Shown: piece by piece, positions 35,358 to 48,224 of the stretch
Position numbering within the stretch: position 1 is the first letter of the stretch
Layout: every line of letters begins with the position of its first letter
Origin: Poecilobothrus nobilitatus
Lineage: Eukaryota; Arthropoda; Insecta; Diptera; Dolichopodidae
NCBI GenBank assembly: GCA_947095535.1
Contig: OX352772.1
Location: forward strand, 121,664,225 to 121,728,224
Direction of reading: 5' to 3'
Length of the DNA: 64,000 nt
Position numbers and translations under genes: made by a program
The notes under the pieces: model-generated
What the model saw: the letters and a program-made list of their open reading frames with translations, nothing else
Database searches by the model: none
Told to the model about the DNA's origin: nothing

Positions 35358-37630
35358 CCTTCATAACAAATATCTTCTTGGTCATGGATAAATGATAAAT
35401 ATGATCTTGAAATATAATCTTACATTATTGTATATTCCATAATCTCGCAATCTTGATAATATATATGTACTGTCACCATTTTCAACCGCTCTCTTAGTAA
35501 GTTTAACTATTGGAGGAACCATTGGTTTTGAAAAACTTTTATTTACAACCTGTGAACTGCTATTATATGAAACATTTTCCACTTATAGTATTTCTTCTTT
35601 GTTCCAGTTCTGATATTTGGACACTACCTTTGTTAGATTCGAATTGTCTCTAGTGCTAACGTTTTCTTTACTATAATTAATTTCAACTATTTTTTACTAT
35701 CATTAATTTGATCTATTTCATCTTATTTATTTACTATTATAATTATTATCATTATTATTATTACTATTATTAATTTCATCTCTATTATTACAAGATTCAT
35801 TCCTACAGTTAATGTTTTATTATTAATATTATTCCTAACATTATTATCGTTGTTATAATTTTTATCAATAATGCTTTTATTTTTATTATTATTACAAACT
35901 TTTTTATCATTCGCTAAAATTCTATTTGTGTTTGACCAAAATTTAGGAATATAAGTAAGTATGCTAACGTGGCTTTTCTTATGATTTGTATTACATATTT
36001 TAGAGTTCTTATTTTCATTTATAACACCCTTTGGATCATTATTGATTTCTTCATTAATATCTATCAAACTAACATTATTATAACTATTATTAATATTATT
36101 TTTATTATTGTAATTAGACACCTTATTTTTTGTGTCATCTAAATTATTATTATGATGCTATAATTATTATTGCAGTGCTATAATTATTTGAATTATTATT
36201 TTTATTTTTATCACTAATATCATTACCATTATTAAAATTATCATTATCATTACATTTATTAACATTTTTTCTTATCAAATTTGAAACACTATATACATAT
36301 TTATTTGACATAAGGTCATCCACTTTTATGTACTTTAGTTGCTAGTAACCAATTGTTTTTTTTAAACCTATTTTATTTTGATATACAGGACATAGTCTAC
36401 TCAAAGTTTTGTGGTCAATATCTAAACCTAAATTAAATTTCTGATTATTTTTTATCCATTTATTTATTTCTTCCTTCTTACATTCACATTGTTTTTATGT
36501 TACTGATGGCGCTTAAGACACTTTTCATTATTTGCCCACTCAGTCGATATATGGTTGAAACCCGTACATTTGAAACACCTCGTGACATTTATAGCATCAA
36601 ACACTTAACATCATTCCCATCCTACGCACAATTTTTTCGCTGCCAGTATTTTGGGGAAAAATTCCTTGTCTACATCAACAATCACATTGTACATTTCTTT
36701 ATTATATTTCCTTATAGTATTTACTTTAATAATCTTCAGTTCGGTTAATTCCATTAATGATTTTGTTTCCTAAGTTTTTCTATTATTTCCACTTCGTTCA
36801 TTTTATTATTCATTGCACTATTTCAAATCTTGGCTTAATCTCTTTCGGTATCCTTTCTTTCAAATTCTTTTTCTAGCTCAATTTTAATTGTTTCCCTTTC
36901 TTTTTTTGTTAGTTCATTTTTTGGTTTACTTTTCGGCTTAACAACTAATGGTAGTTGTTTTTTCATATTTATATTTGAAACACATGGAGTATTTTTTATG
37001 ATGTCAGCAAATGATATTTTTTGACCTATATTTGAATTTTTTTCCATAATTAATTTGTTGCATATCTCATCATTTTTTTCCACTGGCTTTAAAAAAGTTT
37101 CATTCAATTTATCACTTTGTGATTTAAATACCTCAGTAATTTGTGCCTTTTTTTCCAATTTTTTTCTTTGCATTGAACTGATTTCTTCAAGTCGCTTTCT
37201 ATAACTTGACTCTATTGCAGTAAGTAAACTTTTCATCTTTTTTCATTTTTTTCTATAGCTGCTTCGATATCTTCTTTGTATTCTTTCAAATATTCATTGT
37301 ATTTTACCATTGCCCTTTCCATATTTTATACAATTAAGTCCACATTCTGGATATATTGAATATCCAACTATCCATCCCCGAACATGCAAATGCTTCGTGA
37401 TATGTTTTTTTTGCAAACTCATTCTAATCCGGTTTCTCCCTTTATTTTTGTTTTGCACTTATGGCCTTTGTGTTCAATTTATTACAATTTTTTTTTTTAT
37501 AAAAAAGGAAAACGCTGACTTAGTTAATTTTAATTCAATTAATTATTCGTATTTTAAGTATTTTTAACCGTACAATAAAATACGTCTGAATCATTAAACG
37601 TTCAGAACACGACTGTGTTAATTTACTTGA
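35358..37630 (-). pseudogene. L4 ORF1: PHD-like, coiled coil, zinc knuckle, Asn-rich linker
   Basis: From high coordinate: a PHD-like cysteine region in mixed frames (about 37330-37460, CNKCKTKIKG then HEAFACSGMDSW), KYNEYLKEYKEDIEAAIEK, and a 133-residue frame (36835-37236) with a Lys/Glu-rich coiled coil and ISFADIIKNTP. Further on comes IVDVDKEFFPKI, then RCFKCTGFNHISTEWANNE (36540-36600), a CCHC knuckle with its last Cys replaced by Trp. Last is an Asn-rich tract from ATT/AAT repeats (35723-36121). LINE ORF1 proteins bind the element RNA. Multiple frame breaks make it inactive. No endonuclease motif is found downstream before the RT linker. Confidence 0.65.
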
Positions 37631-38560
37631 AATAGCACTGTGTTAAATTCTTTAAAAGTAATTACTGTATTGTTCAGAATTCGTTTCAAGTGATACTTCG
37701 TCGCCTTAACAGCCGCTTCCCACAAACCTCCAAAATGTGTGGATGAAGTGAAATGTAAGTGCATTGTTTTCCAAGAGTTCAGCGACTGCTATATTTAAAT
37801 TATGCACCATTTTTTTATTTTGTCTCGTAATAATGTTGTTAGCACCAACGAAGTTTGTGCCATTGTCGCAATAGATATTGCTACATAAGCCTCTTCTCGC
37901 ATAAAATCTTCTGAACGCTGCTATGAAACCTTCGGATGATATGTCGCTCACTAATTCTAAATGTATAGCCATTGTGGCCATACATATGAGTAAGGCAATG
38001 TAGGCGTTGTATTCGGTTGAACCTCGGAATCGATGATATTTTATTTCAAAAGGACCACAATTGTCCAAGCCTGAATTTCAAAATGGTCTTGCTATTTGCA
38101 CGAGGTCGTTGGACAAATTCCCCATAAATTGCTGGCGTATTTGAGCCTTTTGCTTGAAACAAGGGAGACATTTTTGAATATGATAAATAATTGCATTCCT
38201 GGTGTTAATAATCAAATAATTTTTCTTAATATGAGACAGCATAACTTGAGCGCCGCCATGTGGTAATTCTTTGTGAATTCTGTCGATTAATAATGTTGTG
38301 AGATAATCTCGATCTTTCAGATTATCGACAATTTTTTATTAAAATGTAGTTCAGTTGCATTAGGCAATCGACCTTCTACTCTTAAGAATTCGTTTTGATC
38401 AAGAAATGAATTTAACTTCATTAGACTATTTTTCTGCGACATTGTTTTGTTATCTTTTTTATTAAAATTTCCATTGCACGATTTATTTCCTGAGCTCTTA
38501 GATGTCCTTTCACTTTAATAAATTTTGACTTTGATTTGTTTATGAATCGGTAACAATGAG
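37631..38560 (-). pseudogene. BEL integrase, zinc-binding and catalytic domain
   Basis: The minus-strand frame 37706-38068 contains YIALLICMATMAIHLELVSD, GFIAAFRRFYARRGLCSNIY and CDNGTNFVGANN, including the catalytic Asp of the DNGTNF motif. In a shifted frame the Glu motif THFGGLWEAAVK is present at 37700-37735. Upstream (38070-38400) degraded frames keep FLRVEGRLPNA and CF.QK-type zinc-finger phrases. The gene is split by LINE L4 just downstream of NNTVITFKEFNTVLF; the rest is at 25384-25828. Integrase would insert the DNA copy. Frame shifts and the LINE make it inactive. Confidence 0.85.
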
Positions 38561-39440
38561 TTGCGGCTCGTAATAGCTTTATTAGGGATGAGAAACGTAT
38601 TTCGAAAGGGTCATCATCTTTCTCTGTGTTTATGTGACAATTTAAAACTTTTCTTTTTTCTAATTCGGTTAAAACCTGCTTATTGCGTGGCCAAAAATCT
38701 GACGTTTTTGTTAGCCAATATGGACCATTTCACCAAAGCCAGTTTCGTTTTGTAGGTACATGTGACCAAACATTTTTTCCAAAATGTCATGAATGTGCGA
38801 AATGCGTTGCACGTTCGGGTTACCAAATACGGTGCACTTTTCGTGCTGAATGGTACGGTTACTAACTTGTAGTTTTCCACAGGCTCGTCTGCATTATCTC
38901 GCCACAATATCCTTTGGTATTCAGTATGGGAATCTTGAACTAATACTTGTCGGTACATCATTTCCACGTCAGCCGGGAAGGCGATTTTATGTTTGCGCCA
39001 ACGAATGAATAATTGTACCAAATCATTTTGCACAACAGGACTTTTCATTAATATGTCACTAAGATAAATTCCACCAGTTGTGGTTTTTGAAGCGTCAAAA
39101 ACGACTTTTAACTTCGTTGTCGTGCTGGACTTTTTAATGACTCGGCGATGAGGTATATAGCATCTTGAATGGGTGTATAGCTCATCTTTTGGATTATGAA
39201 TACATTCTTCGCTGCTAGCTTCTACTATGTGCCCTAATTGTAGATATTTGTTGATAACATTCAAATATTCATTTTTCAAATTATCGTCTCTTTCAAATCG
39301 ATGTTCTACTTGATACAAGCGTCGTAATAATGTGTTACGAGAAGCTCCTACAAAATGTGTGGAAGTGGTCTCACGAAACGGCAGTGGTACTCGATATTTT
39401 CCTGATGGATCTCTAACAGTAGTCTTGACATAAGTGGTTT
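38561..39440 (-). pseudogene. BEL reverse transcriptase with internal deletion
   Basis: The frame 38680-39318 begins YQVEHRFERDDNL and includes HIVEASSEE, YIPHRRVIK, KLKVVFDAS, IYLSDILMKSPVVQNDLVQL, FPADVEMMYRQV and LVTVPFSTKSAPYL, the classical Pao RT blocks up to the finger/palm. The expected YVDDILTG catalytic block and most of RNase H are absent. Sequence jumps near 38760 to a connection region (FSSLIKLLRAATHCYRFIN, KGHLRAQEINRAME). A deletion of several hundred bp removed the RT active site, so this copy could not replicate even before the later insertions. Confidence 0.8.
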
Positions 39441-40354
39441 CACACAGTTATTCTTCTTCTGTTTGGAACTTCATTTTGTTTTGTATGGATTCCATTTCCC
39501 AGAATTTCTTAAGTAAGTTTTCCAATGACGTGTTGATATGAAAATTCTGAATGGGCCTTGTGCACTCTGCCGTTATGTTATCATTGCCGGATAAGATCCA
39601 TCCAAATATAGTTTTATGCGCAAGTAGATTGCCATTTGCTCTATGTTGTAACCCAGCATTATGTGAGAATAGCAATCGCCCCCAGCCATATATCAATTTT
39701 TGTATATATGTTACAAGCCATATATCAACGGCTTGTAACATTCTGGATCTGCCAATTCTCCACGTATTGCGTCTAGCTCGGGTTGTGTAATTTCTTTATC
39801 TGGTAATGTGTTAGTGATCTATTTTACCAGCAATCCCACAACAGTTGTCTTGTGAACCTGAACCTGAAACTGATTGTAATGTTAAATTCACTTGTGCCTT
39901 TGATTTTTCAATTCTGTTCCCTCTGACTCCATGAATTTATACGTCGACTTTTTCTTTAGGCAAATGCAATTGTTTTGCCATCTCTTCTGTGATGAAGGAC
40001 ACTTGTGAACCAAGGTCAATCAGTGCGCGCAATTATATTGTGACCTAAGGGTGAAACCATTTTAACTAGTGTCGTTGTTCAAAATGTGGTTGTACACTTC
40101 TTATGATGCGTTACGTGAACACAGGAGCCTGTGACGCCAGCTGACGATTTTCACTTGCTTAATGTGATGAAGAAGTCTGTGCCGAGAGCTGGACCTGTTG
40201 GGTTGTTGCATCTCGTGTCAAATGCAGTAACGAATGATGTGGTTTCTTACACATAATGCATCTTCCCAGACTTGGACAATTGGCAAAACTGTGCCCTTCA
40301 CCTAGACAATTTATACATATTTGTTTGCTCTTTACGATTTCTAATCTGGCGTTG
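39441..40354 (-). pseudogene. BEL zinc knuckle and aspartic protease region
   Basis: Frames show CINCLGEGHSFANCPSLGRC and CMCKKPHH-like cysteine motifs (about 40230-40330), then LRALIDLGSQVSFI (about 40010-40040), where the protease usually has DSG; here it is DLG. Next comes an NGNLLAHKTIFGWILSG frame (39448-39741), typical of the region between protease and RT in BEL/Pao. The stretch around the active site is broken by stops. The Ser-to-Leu change would disable protease. Roles are known from the family; the changes are read directly. Confidence 0.75.
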
Positions 40355-41290
40355 CTATTCAGGCTTAGAAACTTTGGACATTTTCTTAACTGATTTTGAC
40401 CTCCGCACAGGGGACAAGTTGATCAATACACGAACATTTGGCTTTAACTTACCCTGGGTTGTCACTATTTGCTTTCTCGCAGACACAGCTTCCAACGCTC
40501 GAAAACGGTTTTCGAGAAACTTTTCCAAATCTTGCCACGATGGAAGTTCCTTTCCATGGCTCACCGCTTGTTCCCAGTGTTTATGGGTTGTAGAGGGCAA
40601 CTTCTGGACAGTAGTAAAAATCATAATTGGTTCCCAGCCTTCCACTTCGACTACTAAATTTTGTATCGCTAACGAACATTCATTTGTAGTGTCTAGTATC
40701 GCTCGAATATCTTGAAGTGTTTCCTGTTGTATGATTTTTTGCAAAAACAATCTTTTCAGGTGGTTATTTGGTAAAATTGACTTATTTTCAAAGCGATCTT
40801 TTAAGGTGTCCCAAGCTGGCCCATAGTTGTTGTCATTGACTTGGAAATGCTGCAACAGGTGTGCTGAATTCTTATCAGATACATTTTTAGATATTGTAAT
40901 TTTTGGGTAGGACTCAATCCATGGTTGTTGTGAATTAAAGATCGTGAAACGACGGCCAATTCAAGTAACCGCCAACGAACTTTTCTAAAGTAATTTTCGG
41001 CAAATTGACATGACTTTGCACAACTGCCTTTTCGGTAGGGGCTTCGGTAAATGATATCTCGATTGCTTTCAAATTACCTGAACCCTGCACGTGCACTTTA
41101 AAATATGAACCGCTCAGTGTACCATAACAGTCTTGCTGTAGGTATGGCTCTTTTAACATCTCCTTTCCCTTATCAGACTGCGAGTACTGTAATAATTCCA
41201 TGTGGGTGTTGGTGAGCTCCGTCCACATCTCTTCTAGTTCTTTTAGGAATTGCTGGAAAAAATAATTTTCCTTTGCACTGTTCTGCTTGT
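40355..41290 (-). pseudogene. BEL gag, main part (DUF1759-like)
   Basis: Frame 40935-41228 ends in LPKITLEKFVGGYLNWPSF, the start of the DUF1759 gag region. Frame 40355-40855 continues with YGPAWDTLKDRFENK, LPNNHLKRLFLQ, IRAILDTTNECSLAIQNL, GWEPIMIFTTVQKLPS and HWEQAV, all standard phrases of BEL/Pao gag. A frame shift near 40860-40930 separates the two, and another lies beyond 40400. Gag forms the particle that packages the RNA. The first residues are on the far side of a SINE (42619-42695). Confidence 0.85.
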
Positions 41291-42618
<1,328 letters not shown>

Positions 42619-42695
42619 GCTTGTCTTTCGAATATCGTCACCATGGCGTCGAACAATGCAACTCTTGGTTTTTGAACCTTTAATAATTTGTCCAT
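42619..42695 (-). pseudogene. BEL gag N-terminus
   Basis: An ATG at 42695 opens a short frame (MDKLLKVQ, then ALFDAMVTIFERQ) that runs into the SINE at 42618. The far side of the SINE resumes within the duplicated target, and main gag continues from there. The leader upstream has no comparable frame. I take this ATG as the gag start because the frame is open up to the SINE junction. Confidence 0.6.
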
Positions 42696-43225
42696 GTTGG
42701 AAGTACCTTTCTGCTTTTCACTTTGTTTGCACATGTATGGACATGGTGGAGAAACTTATGAATATTGTGCCAAATTTAACTTTGTTATAATATTACAATA
42801 AATTATAGATTATGTGATTATATAATTGTTGAATTTGATAGAAAATTTTGAATATGTATGTGGAAATTTGCATTATAGTGTAATGTAGTAATATATTATT
42901 ATGTAATATAAGGTATTAGAATAATATAATGTAATAATGTTAGAATATGTTGTGCAGTAATTTAGTTGTATGTGTTGTTGATTTTAACAAATAGTTAACT
43001 ATAGTTTAAGTTTAAATTTTTGTTATTTCAATGCAACTTTAAATATGTTGAAACTTTGAATTGTTTTTCTTGTGCTCCCTTTTTTTGTAGAAATGTTAAA
43101 TATTTCGTTAATTATATCGTTATTTCCAAAAATGATAATATAATGTAAAGTAGATATATTTTCAATTATGTTCAAAAATATGGCAGACTTTATTGGTAAT
43201 GATTTGTATATATATCGTTTGGTTC

Positions 43226-43256
<31 letters not shown>

Positions 43257-43454
43257 CGCCAGCTAACTTTTGTTATACAGTCGTTTCTGATTTATATATA
43301 ACGTTAGGTAGTGGTGTATAGCGAAATGAAATTTAACCAGATTTCTTGAACAATTAAAAAATTTAGACTGTACTTTGTGTTAATGATTCATTTTGAATCA
43401 ATCAAAATATAATGATGAGTGTGAATTTTTGAATGTGCGTTTTGTTAGTAATAT

Positions 43455-45255
43455 AAAACAAGGTAGAATGTAAACCAACGGTTTTTAAAAGCGGACATTT
43501 CCAAACTCAATACAAACTGTTTAGAATTTTGACTTGCACAAAAATTTCAAAATTTCATGTAATAAGAAAAAACGTGAAAATAGGACATTTTTGAAATTTT
43601 GAGGGGCCGTAAATCCCGAATCCTATATAACTAAGAAAAGCCATTAACACGCGTAAAAATATATTATTGAACCTTTAATTTTCATGGCTCGCCGAAGAAA
43701 AATTTTTACAGGCGCCTAAGTTACAGGTGTCTAAAAATAGCAAATTTTCAATTTTTGAGGCGTAATAACTTTGTAAAACTACTACGCAGAGCCGGAGATA
43801 TATACATCTGAAAATAGGGCTTTTTTGCAATTTTTGCTAAAAATCAGTATTTTTGGCGCGTTTTTTGAACACTTGTCAAATAGTCAAGTGAATTATTTTT
43901 TTATTGTTAAAGTATTTATTGAAGAAATAAGTTGATTAGTTACAAAAAAACAAGCGCACATTTCCAAAAAACAATACAAACTGTTTGGAATTGTGACTTA
44001 CACAAAAATTTTAAAATTTAAGCAATAAAATGAATTAAGAAATTTTTTGTAATAAGAAAAAATTTGAAAATAGGTCTCTTCTGGAATTTTGAGGGGCTTT
44101 AAGGCCGAAACCCTATATAACTAAGAAAAACCCTTAACGCACGTAAAAATATATTACTGGAGCTTTAATTTTTATATCTTGCCGAAGAAAAATTTGTACA
44201 GGTGCTTAAGTTATAGGTGCCTAAAAATAGCAAATTTCCAATTTTTCAGCCCTAGTAGCTCTTAAACAGGAGGTGCTACCAAAAAATTTTCTGAGGAAAC
44301 TTATACTAATTCTAAAAGTTCTTTCTTGTCTCAAAATTTCAGGTTTCTATCTAAAGGCATGCCGGAGTTATGAAAAAAGAAATTTCATGCAAAATATGGT
44401 TTTCACATAACGGTAAATTTAAATAGTAAATTACAAAATATTGCATAATTTTCATAAAAATTTACAATTTGTTTTATATAGATAATAAAATTTTCGATCT
44501 TCTGGCGGTTTTAGAGTGCAAAACTATTACGCAGGGCCTGAGATATATACATCTGAAAATGGGACTTTTTCTCAATTTTGAAGAGCTGCAACTTTGGAAA
44601 CCTTTACAACTAAAACAAACCTTTAACACGCATTAAAATATATTACTCTAGCTTCACATTTTATATCTTGCAGAAGTAAAATGTGTACAGGTTCCTAAGT
44701 TACAGGTGTTTAAAAATGGCAAATTTTCAATATTTAAGCCCTCATATCTCATAAACAGGGGGTGGGCAAAAAAAATTTTCTGAGCAAACTTATACTAATT
44801 CTAAAAGTTATTTCTTGTCTTAAAATTTCAACCCTCTATCTAAAAGCGTGCCGGAGTTATGAAAGTAGAAAAATTATGCAAAATTTGGTTTTCACATAAC
44901 GGTAAATTTAAATACTAAATTTTAAAAAATTGTACAATTTTGATAAAAATTTACAAAGATAAAAGAAATACCTGTCGAATGACGTTTTCAGATTGAAAAA
45001 ATCTTAAACAGAACATAAGATATATGCATTTAAAAATAGGGCTTTTTCAAAGTTTGAGGGGTTGTAGCTCCGTAATGGGAGGGGCTACATGAAAAAGTTG
45101 TTCCACAAAATTATTTTTTTACCCATGGTTAAAATTTTTTTTCTCTATCTTTAACGGTGTAGAAGTTTTGTAAACAGACGGACGGACGGACGGACGGACA
45201 GAGTGAAACTAATAAGCACATTTTTTCAAATTTTTTTTGGAAATGTGCTAAAAAA
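43455..45255 (-). mobile_element. DINE-1-like family B, long copy B5
   Basis: Plus-strand reading starts with the 3' end AAAACAAGGTAGAATG, hairpin AAACC-AAC-GGTTT (43472-43484) and GCGGACATTTCCAAA. It finishes with the ACGGACGGACGG run (45178-45200), GAGTGAAACTAATAAGCACA and GGAAATGTGCTAAAAA. The internal module is present about three times (full anchors ACGGTAAATTTAAATA at about 44410 and 44898, period about 489, plus a partial near 43700-43860). A second 3'-end-like motif (CGCACATTTCCAAAAAAC) lies at about 43955, so the copy looks like a partial tandem array. Confidence 0.8.
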
Positions 45256-45587
45256 TGGAATGGACTTACTTTGCTTGTAGAATTCTCCTTTTTGCGTTCT
45301 CTAGATATCTTGATACCGCGACCGCGCGTTACCGAAAGTACCGCTTGTAAGAAAAACTAAAGACCCTTTTTCCCTAACTAATTATGATCACTTAGTTTAT
45401 TGAAATTTTAGTTTGTCACTGTTCTTAATGTTTTTTTTTTCTTTTTTTTTTAAACACACCTAAGATAGTTCTTTAGTTTTTATTCACACTTTCACTTTCA
45501 TAGATTCTAACTCATAGATCAAAAAAAAGTGAATAGTTCACAATAGGCAATATATTATTTTTTATAATCATTTTTTTTTTTTTTAAT

Positions 45588-45605
45588 ATCCGGCTCGAAG
45601 GACTA
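45588..45605 (-). promoter_or_regulatory. BEL primer-binding site, complementary to tRNA-Tyr
   Basis: The plus strand reads ATCCGGCTCGAAGGACTA just inside the 5' LTR. The 3' end of insect tRNA-Tyr, recalled from known sequences, is ATCCGGCTCGAAGGACCA, so 17 of 18 bases match. The one change is CCA to CTA. Position and match support a tRNA-Tyr primer. Confidence 0.75.
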
Positions 45606-45608
45606 AAA

Positions 45609-46606
45609 TGTTTTACCACAAAGCTTAAAAATGTTTTTAGATGTAAAAAAAAATAAAACACCAATTTTTCAAATAACTCAAATTCAATTACTTATTTCTC
45701 AATTTTATTATAAAAAACTCTATTATTAATTATATCAACTTTACTTAATAACATTAATTACAATTCTAATTATTTCTTTTCTTAACCTTCCTTTGGCGAA
45801 GACTCGGTAACGATTAAAAATTAGCATAATGATATTACTCTAACTGAAAAAATGATAATCGATATTACATAAGGGACATATGATCATAGTACATAAGAAA
45901 TCTATCCAAAAGCGATGATTAAAAATTAATTAAATTAATATAATTAGCCTATGACGAAGACATCTGGTGACGAATATAATTAAGAATAAAGTTAATTAAC
46001 AATTATACTATGTATAACAATTACGAAATAATAATAGTAATTGCCTTTAGTAAAAAAGAGAAAGAAAATTTATGAAATTTTTTTTTTCCTAAGGGAGGTG
46101 GGAATCTTCCAAAGACACCAAGAATTTCCCCCTTGGTAGTGTCAGATTCTTACTGACTAAACCCACCTCCCCCTTTAGCCAATATAATGGGATGAAACCC
46201 TTACCAGCGAACGCAGTATATTGGCTAGGGAGTAGGGATAGGAAAGGATAGGGAATGGATACAGAAACATTGAATTGGGAGTGGGACTGTAGGGAAACAA
46301 TGAATCCGTCTACTATTATTACTATTTTTATATTATTATTACTATTTATTGAAGGCAACCCCCACTGTAAATGTGACGGCTATTATTATTGGTATTAGTA
46401 TTCTTATTAATATTATTATTATTTTACTACAGAGTCAGGGCCTTCAGGGGATTACAACGTGCACCAGTATATAACACCTTACTTGCATGATATGACCAAA
46501 GATAACTCCACTGTAGCAGCAATTAATATTATTATTATTACTACTATTATTATTATTATTATTGCTATTATTATTATTATTATTACTATTATTATTAATA
46601 TTATTA

Positions 46607-46688
<82 letters not shown>

Positions 46689-47205
46689 TACTATTGATTA
46701 TATGATACAAACTACTACGATATAAAAGTACTACATATTTTTTTATTTATGACCTGACCGGGGTTTGAACCCAAGACCCTTCGATTGAAAGATTGGCGAC
46801 TTAACCACTGCGCCATGGTCAGATCAATTATTCAGATGTAATTATTGATAATTAAAAGTAAAAATTAAATGCAGTAGTAAAAAGGTTATTTATATGAATT
46901 AATATTAAAAATGATATAATTATAAAAAGTTATCTAAATATATAAAACTATATAATTACAAAAGAAAAAAAGCAATTTAACTTAATAGATAACAACAATT
47001 CAAGTGCGGCATTAACCCATAATGGTTTATTTTTAGGTTAACACATATTGGTTTATTTTTAGGTGTTGATTGTTGATTCTTTAGATGTTGAATGTTGAAT
47101 GATATGAACGCAAGATGACGTCAGATAAGTATATTTATTTGGTTGACGATGATTCTTTGTGATGTGTTCTTGAGTTTTCTTTTTTAGGTGCAGGGCAACT
47201 GAACG
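45609..47205 (-). repeat. BEL 5' LTR, split by SINE D2
   Basis: Matches the 3' LTR over most of its length. It starts (minus strand) CGTTCAGTTGCCCTGCACC and ends GGTAAAACA before the primer site. Without D2 it is about 850 bp. It lacks about 110 bp present in the 3' LTR. The first base is C where the 3' LTR has T. Confidence 0.8.
46078..46824 (-). mobile_element. ATT-containing tRNA-SINE copy D2, inside the BEL 5' LTR
   Basis: Minus-strand element: tRNA-like head with B box at 46761-46771 (GGTTCAAACCC), an ATT tract of about 170 bp, then the body as in D3 and the end CCCACCTCCCTTAGG with an A-run (plus T-run 46079-46087). The uninterrupted site is the GAAAATTTCGGTAATTATTG stretch of the 3' LTR near 24630. 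The target duplication is not clear. Confidence 0.8.
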
Positions 47206-47359
47206 CATTATATAATAATCTCTTAGAAGATTCTTATTAAGAGAAATATTGTTTTAATGCAATAAGCACCGTACATATATTAATATACTGTTACTACTAC
47301 ATGTCTAAATATAATAAATTCAAATAATTATTTTGTTTTGTTCAAGAAAAAAGTAAAAC

Positions 47360-48190
47360 CAATCATAATATAACCATTAATCATACTCTTTAGATTCTAA
47401 TTCTATCTATATTTATTTGATGCAATCTTTTAGAATCTTAAAATCAAAGTATGTATTCTGCTACTGTCTACAATGTCGATAGTTGCAATAACCACGTGAC
47501 CACAAAATTTTCTTGCATATATATACCTTATATATACCATATATATACCTTTACAAAATTTTACTCAAATTGTAAAAAGTGGATAATAAAATAATTCATC
47601 ATTTACGAAAAAGACAAATAATTAAAAAAGAACTACATATGCATTTGAAATCGGAACATATTAAAATTCAAGTAAATTAAATATTCATTTGTGTACCCGT
47701 ATATTCACGCAATTTCGATTTCACTTCTCTGTATTCCTAACCTAATACATTATTCTCGCACACAAACGCGTTAATTTTGGTACTCAAAATTGCATCATAA
47801 AAATATATATCTATGTGCTATCAAAGAGCATATAACACATAAAGAAGTTGCACGCCATATAAATTTCAACATAAGAATTTTTCATAGGTGGTACCCGTTG
47901 AGAGGACCCACCAAAATAAATAAACATTTTTTACTACATGTTTTATTTTACTAAAAAAGCAAAATATTATTTTAGTAATTTATCAATCAATTTTAGTTGT
48001 TTTCATAACCCAACCATAGGTACAAGAATTATTATCTATAGTAATAATAATAGTATTATTATAAAAGTATAAAATACATATGTATGAAAAAATTTGTATA
48101 TTAATATGGATTTAAAGTTATTTTCATTCCGTCTAAAAAATATACTTTTTTCTTTTTAATCAATGCAATGCCCTCGAAGTACATTATTAT
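47360..48190. repeat. Repeat E, copy 1
   Basis: Matches 51769-52610 almost throughout: TACTCTTTAGATTCTAATTC, TCAAATTGTAAAAAGTGG, CGTTGAGAGGACCCA, CATAACCCAACCATAGGTAC. Non-coding as far as I can see. It ends where TIR element F begins. Identity is unknown; it may be host DNA that was duplicated. Confidence 0.75.
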
Positions 48191-48224
48191 GTCGTTTTCT
48201 TTTCTGAAAAAAGTTTTGACCTGG

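Larger units (their letters stand above)
25829..37630 (-). mobile_element. LINE L4 inserted in the BEL integrase gene, itself heavily nested
   Basis: The minus-strand LINE ends in an A-rich tail (plus-strand T-run about 25830-25862). The BEL sequence resumes on both sides with a shared AAGTA, read as a short target duplication. Parts present: ORF1 with PHD-like cysteines, coiled coil and a zinc knuckle (35358-37560), a pre-RT linker and RT start (34036-34719), then RT core and C-terminus (25829-27211). I find no endonuclease between ORF1 and RT, so an internal deletion is likely. Insertions: an I/LOA LINE fragment (34735-35342) and a family-A element (27212-34035) containing another family-A element and a 3.6-kb tandem duplication. 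Confidence 0.75.
42696..45608 (-). other. BEL leader, interrupted by element B5
   Basis: Non-coding DNA between the primer site and gag: 42696-43454 and 45256-45587, about 1.1 kb in all, AT-rich, with an (AT)n tract at about 43230-43252. No gene is seen. The middle is a family-B element (43455-45255). Confidence 0.55.

Noticed and set aside
40272..40715. 147-residue plus-strand frame with Cys and Trp
   Set aside because: Antisense of the BEL gag frame 40355-40855, which carries the family motifs.
46444..46725. Asn- or Ile-rich frames on both strands, also at 62758-62967
   Set aside because: Translations of the ATT tracts in SINE copies D2 and D3.
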